DNA of 64,000 nt. It comes from Meconema thalassinum (taxonomy: Eukaryota > Arthropoda > Insecta > Orthoptera > Tettigoniidae). The notes under the pieces were generated by a model that worked only from the letters and a program-made list of their open reading frames with translations, was not told where the DNA came from and did no database searches. The stretch is from assembly GCA_946902985.2 (NCBI GenBank), contig OX336389.2, forward strand, positions 1,012,057,441 through 1,012,121,440, given 5' to 3'. Of this stretch, positions 58,496 through 64,000 are shown one piece after another (position 1 is the stretch's first letter; every line of letters starts with the position of its first letter). The translations under genes were made by a program, and so were the position numbers.

Positions 58496-58795
58496 CAAAT
58501 CCTAATCACTCTCCAGGTGAGGGTTGTGAAGGCGGCGACCGAGTCCTTAAGTTAGGAACTATCCAAACATTCCCTGGAGTAGAAATGGGAAAATCAGGGA
58601 AAACCACTTGAGGTGGGAGGTGGGAATCGAACCCGATTCTTGTCAGTTATGCCTCCCTAGGCTGAGTGTACCCCGCTCGAACCCTCAGACCAGAGCTAAA
58701 TTTCTAGGCAGAGTCAGGAATCGAACCCGGACCTCTGAGGTGACATCCAAGAATGCAATGGCTTATCTGTTAGTGAAGTGCGAGCATGTAAATGG
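58496..58795 (-). mobile_element. tRNA-derived SINE (minus strand)
   Basis: From right to left it reads a tRNA-like head (ggaatcgaacccggacct at about 58719), a second ggaatcgaacccgattc block at about 58622, the gggaaaaccacttgaggtg segment and the ccttaagttaggaac segment. It is the same family as 3462-3671. At the position of the GGTACC site this copy reads ggaacta, and it carries no LTR. Confidence 0.82.
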
Positions 58796-59270
58796 ATACT
58801 GTTACCCTGCACACATATCCAGTCGTTTTAGCTTTAGAATATATTCAAAATACCGCGATGACCTAACCGAAAATGTTACGCGACCCATTGATTAAAGACT
58901 GCATTAACCGCACTTATGAAGTTCGTTTGAGGAAGGACATTCGGTCGCAAAAATCACTCGCCACATACTCATGTCATCTCTTCACCGCTTGCTCTGTAGA
59001 CATTGCATCCGATAAGCCCATTGTGTGGTATTGCACAAGCTGGTGATGTGTGCTTAAGCCTTACGGTACCTGGATCATATCAGCAATTCTATCTACGTCG
59101 TAATACAGTACAGCAGTTACTTCGCAAAGTTTGAGCATGACAAGAATTGCATGTTACATGGAAATAAATCACAGGCTGTTGCTAGTCCAGCAGTAACTCA
59201 TTGATGTTAAATAGCAGCAGGTTCAAGGGTTGGTTCTAGAACACTGTCTTGACTCGCATTCCTTCACCAA
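58796..59270. other. Unassigned sequence
   Basis: No gene or repeat recognised. Confidence 0.35.
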
Positions 59271-59282
59271 GCATAGGTAATA

Positions 59283-59505
59283 TAATAATAATAATGTTAT
59301 TGGTATTACGTCCCTTTTAATTACTCTGGCTTTTAAAGACGCCGGGATTTTGCCCCGAACGGGATCTTTAACGTGCCAGTGAATCTACTGACACGGCTCC
59401 CTCACATTTGCGCACCCTCAAATGCCAGCTGACTGCGCCTGGATACGAACCTGCAACCTTGGGCCCAGAAGCGAGAACGTTACCGCTGATCCACGCAGCC
59501 AGCCC
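59283..59505 (-). mobile_element. tRNA-derived SINE, second family (minus strand)
   Basis: The 12-bp duplication gcataggtaata lies at 59271-59282 and 59506-59517. The minus-strand head has box B at about 59450 (plus strand ggatacgaacctgcaacc). The body includes gatctttaacgtgccag, and a TAA-repeat tail lies at the left edge. It belongs to a different family from the 58.6-kb SINE. Confidence 0.85.
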
Positions 59506-59625
59506 GCATAGGTAATACCGGAACAGGAATGTCTTTCGGCAAAATCCAGAATATTGTGAAGGGCATAGAGGGGCAAAATGTTTGTAGCCGTGACTGCAAT
59601 ATCGTCAGAGAAAGGAACAAAGAAA

Positions 59626-59628
<3 letters not shown>

Positions 59629-59671
<43 letters not shown>

Positions 59672-59673
59672 AA
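59629..59673. repeat. (GAAA)n microsatellite
   Basis: A tetranucleotide array. It alone creates the Phe/Leu/Ser-rich minus-strand frames here. Confidence 0.95.
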
Positions 59674-59826
59674 TAATAAATCGATAAATGAACAATAAAT
59701 ACATTGATAAATAAGTAGATTGATTAAAGGAATTTTTAATAAAGTGTAGCATATTTCTTCCGAAGTTATATTGTTGTTGATTTGTTTGAGGGACTTCAAT
59801 ATCGTGTTCATTTAGCCTACTGTACT

Positions 59827-59850
59827 TGTGTGTGTGTGTGTGTGTGTGTG
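59827..59850. repeat. (TG)n microsatellite
   Basis: A pure TG run of about 24 bp. Confidence 0.95.
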
Positions 59851-59904
59851 TAATTTTGTGTGATAACCCGTGTTTGTATTAGTGTGTGTATTTGTAGTTG
59901 AGTT

Positions 59905-60120
59905 GAGGATTGAGAAGGAGGCGTCCGTGACCTTATGTTAGGAACCATCCCTGAGTTTGCCTGGAATAGTTCGAGGTGGGAATCGAACTCACCTCTTCTC
60001 AGTTTTGCCTCACGAGGCTGCGTGTTGTGTACCCCGTTCCAGCCCTCGGACAGGAATTACATTTCTTGGCAGAGCAGGGAATCGAACCCGGAATGCTAGC
60101 CGCTACAAGTGGTCACGCAA
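59905..60120 (-). mobile_element. tRNA-derived SINE (minus strand)
   Basis: Blocks gaggtgggaatcgaactc (about 59970) and gagcagggaatcgaaccc (about 60070) are in the same order as in the 58.6-kb SINE, with the upstream ttaggaaccatccctg segment. It is truncated at both ends. Confidence 0.8.
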
Positions 60121-60695
60121 TAAAGCAAACTGCAACGTAGACCGTACATGAGGGTGTGTTGTCACATTCAGTGTTCCTTTAATATCTCTAAACGGTTTTC
60201 CAAATGACAAAAGAAGTGAAAAGTGCAATGATAATGAGTAAGTACAACTCACTGAAAGTTAATTTAGGAGAGTTTAGTAATATGCTATTTCCTTTGTGCA
60301 GTCTGTACTTACCCGTCTGAGCTATATACGTTAGTATCCTACTATGTTGCCAAAATTGCGTGCAACAGCTTCAAATTCTCTGCCCTAATCATTAAAAAAT
60401 CTTGGACATGAATTTATTCCAAAATTGATTTTAATCATTCAATGTACAAAGAAAGTCGCCAATATCCATTTTCGAACCACTTAACTTCGACTTCCTTTTT
60501 CTTTCGTGGAGTGTTGCTATGTCTGTAAATATATTTTGGAATTAGATTGGAGAAATTCATAACCTATCGTTAAAGTACCAAGGAATTTTGTAACTTACGG
60601 CAATTACATTTTAAAATATTGAAAAGATTTAAACAAACTACAAAAATTACGAGAATAATTAATACATTATTATTTTTTCGTTATCGTTTTATTCT
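60121..60695. other. Unassigned AT-rich sequence
   Basis: No gene or repeat recognised. Confidence 0.35.
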
Positions 60696-60696
60696 C

Positions 60697-60929
60697 CAGG
60701 GTTGGCTTTTCCCACGAACTAAGCGAGGGATCCCACCTCCACCGCCACAAAAGGTAATGTCCTGGAGCTTGAGACTCCGAGTTGGGAGATACAACTGGGG
60801 AGTATGACTAGCACTTCGCCCAGGCGGCCTCACCTGCAAAGCGAACAGGGACCTTATGAGGGAATGGGACGATTGGGAGAGATAGACAAGGAAGAGGGAA
60901 GGAGGCGGCCATGGCCTTACGTTGGGTAC
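60697..60929 (-). mobile_element. SINE 3' half (minus strand), interrupted at GTAC
   Basis: ggttggcttttcccacgaac, then agcgagggatcccacctc, then gggagatacaactggggagt, then gacaaggaagagggaagg, then ggccatggccttacgttgg is the 3' half of the SINE whose 5' half is at 3462. It stops exactly at GTAC (60926-60929), where LTR 6 starts. Confidence 0.8.
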
Positions 60930-63277
60930 TGTACCTGTTTATCACTTACCAATACCTGTTGAATCCCACGAAGGCAGCTGGATTGTAGAATCAGAAAATG
61001 CCCGGCTAAAGAAACCCCAGATCCTACCAACAGGTGAAGGAAGCATTTCCTACTAAGCTTGCGTGATGGAGGACCAAAGTGCAAAACACAAAAAAACTAT
61101 CTTGAATCGAAAGGCGCACGAGACTCACATAAGAGATATCTCACAGCTGTGAGAAACATCTAGAAATCGCCCACATTGGTCTTCTCGACACAACCTTTCA
61201 TAACTGTTATGAATTATCACTCACGAAGTAAATTTACTATAAAATTAATTTTATTCAAAAATAGGTGCATCAAAGAAGGCAAAAAATAACCCTCAAAATA
61301 TTAGTACGACGAAAATGTAGACATTAGAATGTCTAACGTGACACCATGTCCCATTGGACTCAACACACACTAGTGTCCAATTATTTAGCAGTTCATTATA
61401 ATAATTTGCGTAGGGATAACGATATCATAATCGTTCCATAATTGCGAATCAATTTCACCAAAATACCTATCAAGATTTTTCTTAATTATTTACACCAATA
61501 AATATTTACACGATCTTTGAAAAACGTTTCATCCTTAAACACGATGTTCATCATCCATTCGACTCAATAAATTGTCATATCATTTCATAATTCCATATCA
61601 GGTGTAATTCACCCAAATGATTAAGTTCAGTTAAACGTAGTACTCAAAATCTTGTCATAATATAATAAAGATGATTTAGCATAACTTGATTGGCTTTGAT
61701 ATTTCGCATTTCTCATTAATAAACCATGACCAACTTAAGCTTCATTAATACTCCGCTTGAAATAAATTCTGTCACCAATACAGACATATCTTGCATCAAA
61801 CTGCATCAAAATTCACTTAATACACGACGATGATGTCTCACCAGACATTAATATTCTACTGCACGAGTCATGTCAGCCACCCTGTACACCCCTTACTAGC
61901 CATGACCAAGACGTACCAAACGCAAATTTTGGTTTTTAAATGATAATTATTATTATTATTATCATTTCTATTGTCCATGAGAGACAGAGTATATTTTCTT
62001 CAGGAAGTCAGAATGTTACAACAGCTCACTCCAAGTCCACGGGCAGAACATGTATAAACTAAAAGCATACTATTGGGAACAGTAGCACTTTAAGTAGACA
62101 TAATTTCTATTAGATATTTCTTGAAAGACCTAAACTGAGAGTTGGTCACAGTAAACACATTCTTAACTTCCCAGACTGTCTCCATACTTTCGAAAGGGAC
62201 ATATATTCTGGTCCTTTCTCATAATATTTCCTAGAATAGGAGTTTGTAGCAATATGCACAACAGCAGTAAGGTCAGGCCAACCACCGCCCCAAAGCTTAT
62301 GGTCTGATTGGCTGCCAACCCCTCTTACCACTAGAGATCACGCTATTGGTGAATCTCTGTTTGTGTCAAGCATTTCTCCCACCAGAGAAATCTAATGTTA
62401 TATACTGATGCAGAGCCCATTTTCGCTCTCTTCACAACAAGTAACTTGTACGAGAGGCCTCGACAAGGAGGCTCTCTTCATAACTTTCAACCAGACTAGG
62501 TGGTCGCTGCTAAGGGAGCTGTCTCTATATTAGACAGACTCGTAATAACTAGGCTTCATGTAAAGTGTATTATAAAAGTCCTTAAGGTGTTGGTAATCAA
62601 TAAACAAACATATTCTCAACGTCTTCAATTCGTTGTGAGTATAACATTACCTAGAGCGCGAGTAGAACGTGAGAGGACCAAACTAGTAGATTCTCAAGCA
62701 TATATTCAATTAATAAACGAGTGTCAATAAGTTCACTCTTCTCCAACTAGACAACTGGCCGGAGATCTACAAAACTTATCTCACGTACACCAATATACCT
62801 TACTTTTTTTTTAATACACCAGAAAAATTCTTATCAACTTCAGCTATACTAAGCTCATATAAACTTGTACATCACACTGTACTTCACTTCAAACACACCT
62901 TAAATCCGCTGAATATCTATCGCTCATATAGTGATCAAAAATGCTTACTGAAACTTCCTTATACTCCAACTAACATTTCGTAGATGAATATATCAACAAT
63001 TCGTAACTTCACTTTCAGCTATACTTCATTATGGTTCAACAGCTTGCATAGTTATTATAAGAAATCTTAATTAAAATACCACTCAAGAAAATACTGTATC
63101 ATGAATTAATAAAAATAATTTTCAAACTTGAGTTTGGAAATATTGATAGTTCGAGAATAATGTCAATCTGAATTAAATTCCAATTCGAAGTAATTCCAAC
63201 ATCTAGAGACAATCGAATCTCCAACGAGAAATTAGCTAAGAAGAATCTAAACTAAAGCAAGTCGAAATGTAGAATTA

Positions 63278-63950
63278 CGAGGGCAGATCAAAAAATAAGT
63301 TGCACTTCCCAGATATGGCCATTTATTACACCACCTATACAACAGCAACATGACTATAACGACATACAATGTAACGTCACTTTTCCACATAGTTTCCAAG
63401 AGACTCCAAACATTTCTGCGAACGCACAACCAACTTGTCGATGCCGGATGCATAGAAAGTTCCTCCAGCGTTCTGCAACCACACGGAGACAGCGGCCTTC
63501 ATTTCCTCATCGGTCTGGAAACGTTGACCACCGAGCTCCGTTTTGAGCTTACCGAACAGATGAAAGTCACATGGCGCTAGGTCGGGACTTTAGGGTGGAT
63601 GTTGCCAGACCTCCCACTTGAAACGCTGCAGCAGTTGACGATCCCTTGCCGAGAAATGGCCCGCTCCCCATACACAACACTAATTTCACGATGAATGTCC
63701 GTGCAATTCTTCCTTTTGACCCATAGGAATCGGATTGTCGCACGCATCTCTTATTTGGTGGGAACGTCCAGTCCAGTCGACGCGCCATTGCATTTGGCCG
63801 CTATTCACACCATACAAGACGAAACACCACAGTGACCTGCCTAACAGACGTGTGGGCAGTGTCTGTCCCTTTCTCCGCTGTGTCCACGTTTGTGACACAC
63901 AGCGCGCTGCTGCAGCGCGTTAGTGCAACTAACTTTTTGATCCACCTTCG
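63278..63950 (-). mobile_element. Mariner-like element, internally deleted (673 bp)
   Basis: Flanked by TA (63276-63277 and 63951-63952). The inverted repeats of about 28 bp are imperfect: cgagggcagatcaaaaaata on the left, and complement cgaaggtggatcaaaaagtt on the right. It carries the two ends of a mariner transposase with the middle missing. Confidence 0.88.
63377..63800 (-). pseudogene. Mariner transposase remnant, catalytic middle deleted
   Basis: On the minus strand an N-terminal helix-turn-helix piece in a broken frame (IRFLWVKRKNCTDIHREIS, then VYGERAISRQG) runs directly into the C-terminal piece. That piece is LAPCDFHLFGKLKTEL, then TDEEMKAAVSVWLQNAG and IDKLVVRSQKCLESLGNYVE, with its stop at 63377-63379. 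The first two catalytic Asp residues and the region between are missing. A mariner transposase is normally about 345 residues. It cannot be active and could only be moved in trans. Confidence 0.85.
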
Positions 63951-64000
63951 TAAAATTGATCAAGAATAAAGAAAATTCGCCTCTCAAGAAAATCTGAACA

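Larger units (their letters stand above)
60930..64000 (-). repeat. Related long LTR (LTR 6), runs off the window
   Basis: It starts TGTACCTG after GTAC. It has the family's terminal block at about 60981-61042: gcagctggattgtagaatc, then gcccggctaaagaaacccc, then atcctaccaaca. The rest is AT-rich. A mariner remnant is inserted at 63278-63950. With a family length near 3.4 kb the right end should lie about 1 kb beyond the window. Whether it is solo or part of a full element cannot be told. Confidence 0.75.

Noticed and set aside
59480..59811. Phe/Leu/Ser-repeat minus-strand frames resembling a membrane protein
   Set aside because: They are produced entirely by the GAAA microsatellite at 59629-59673.
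58260..60120. tRNA genes suggested by several ggaatcgaaccc (box B complement) matches
   Set aside because: Each lies in a SINE body with degenerate box A, no cloverleaf and flanking SINE sequence. These are tRNA-derived SINEs, not tRNA genes.

Overview
This window is animal nuclear DNA, almost certainly from an insect with a large, repeat-rich genome. The evidence is one spliced exon with metazoan splice sites, several non-LTR retrotransposons, Ty3-type LTR retrotransposons, Tc1, mariner and hAT DNA transposons, and at least nine tRNA-derived SINE copies or fragments. The SINE and LINE styles fit a polyneopteran (orthopteroid) insect, but that is a low-confidence inference. No bacterial, plasmid or organellar genes and no CRISPR array were seen.

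Host gene: positions 82-220 (+) hold the only convincing host exon. It encodes a phosphosite-rich stretch with an FFAT-type VAP-binding motif, as found in oxysterol-binding-protein-related proteins, most like ORP9. Everything downstream is non-coding for the host as far as I can see, and may be one large intron filled with mobile elements.

Layout: 0.77-3.08 kb is a decayed Jockey/CR1-like LINE carrying a nested 5'-truncated LINE and a nested SINE, both with target-site duplications (TSDs). A SINE at 3.46-3.67 kb is broken at GTAC. From there to 46.65 kb the sequence is a chain of members of one long-LTR family (LTRs about 3.4 kb), joined by GTAC tetranucleotides. In order these are: a complete gag-only element (3672-30696, minus); an inverted LTR (30701-35655); an LTR (about 35660-39937); and a solo LTR (39942-46643). 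A sixth member starts at 60930, at the same GGTACC site of another copy of the same SINE, and runs off the window.

Nested in this chain are: an autonomous Ty3/gypsy element (5032-20173, minus; LTRs about 1.24 kb) with its own hAT (7101-9278) and LINE (15058-19129) insertions; two nearly identical Tc1-like elements with intact DD34E transposases (25786-27250 and 32688-34287); and an RTE-like LINE (40549-43809). A deleted mariner (63278-63950) sits in the sixth LTR.

The stretch 46.6-60.9 kb is a mosaic of SINEs, microsatellites, degenerate repeats, unassigned AT-rich DNA, and one GC-rich island (about 54.9-58.0 kb). The island carries a broken minus-strand reading-frame chain that I do not recognise.

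How it fits together: nesting order and TSDs give a relative history. SINE came first, then serial GTAC-directed LTR insertions, then the Ty3 element into one LTR, then a LINE into that Ty3 LTR. The gag-only element has PBS, gag and PPT but no pol, so it must have borrowed enzymes. The autonomous Ty3 element has a similarly built Gag, but its TSD (GTCT/GACT) differs from GTAC, so it is not clearly the helper.
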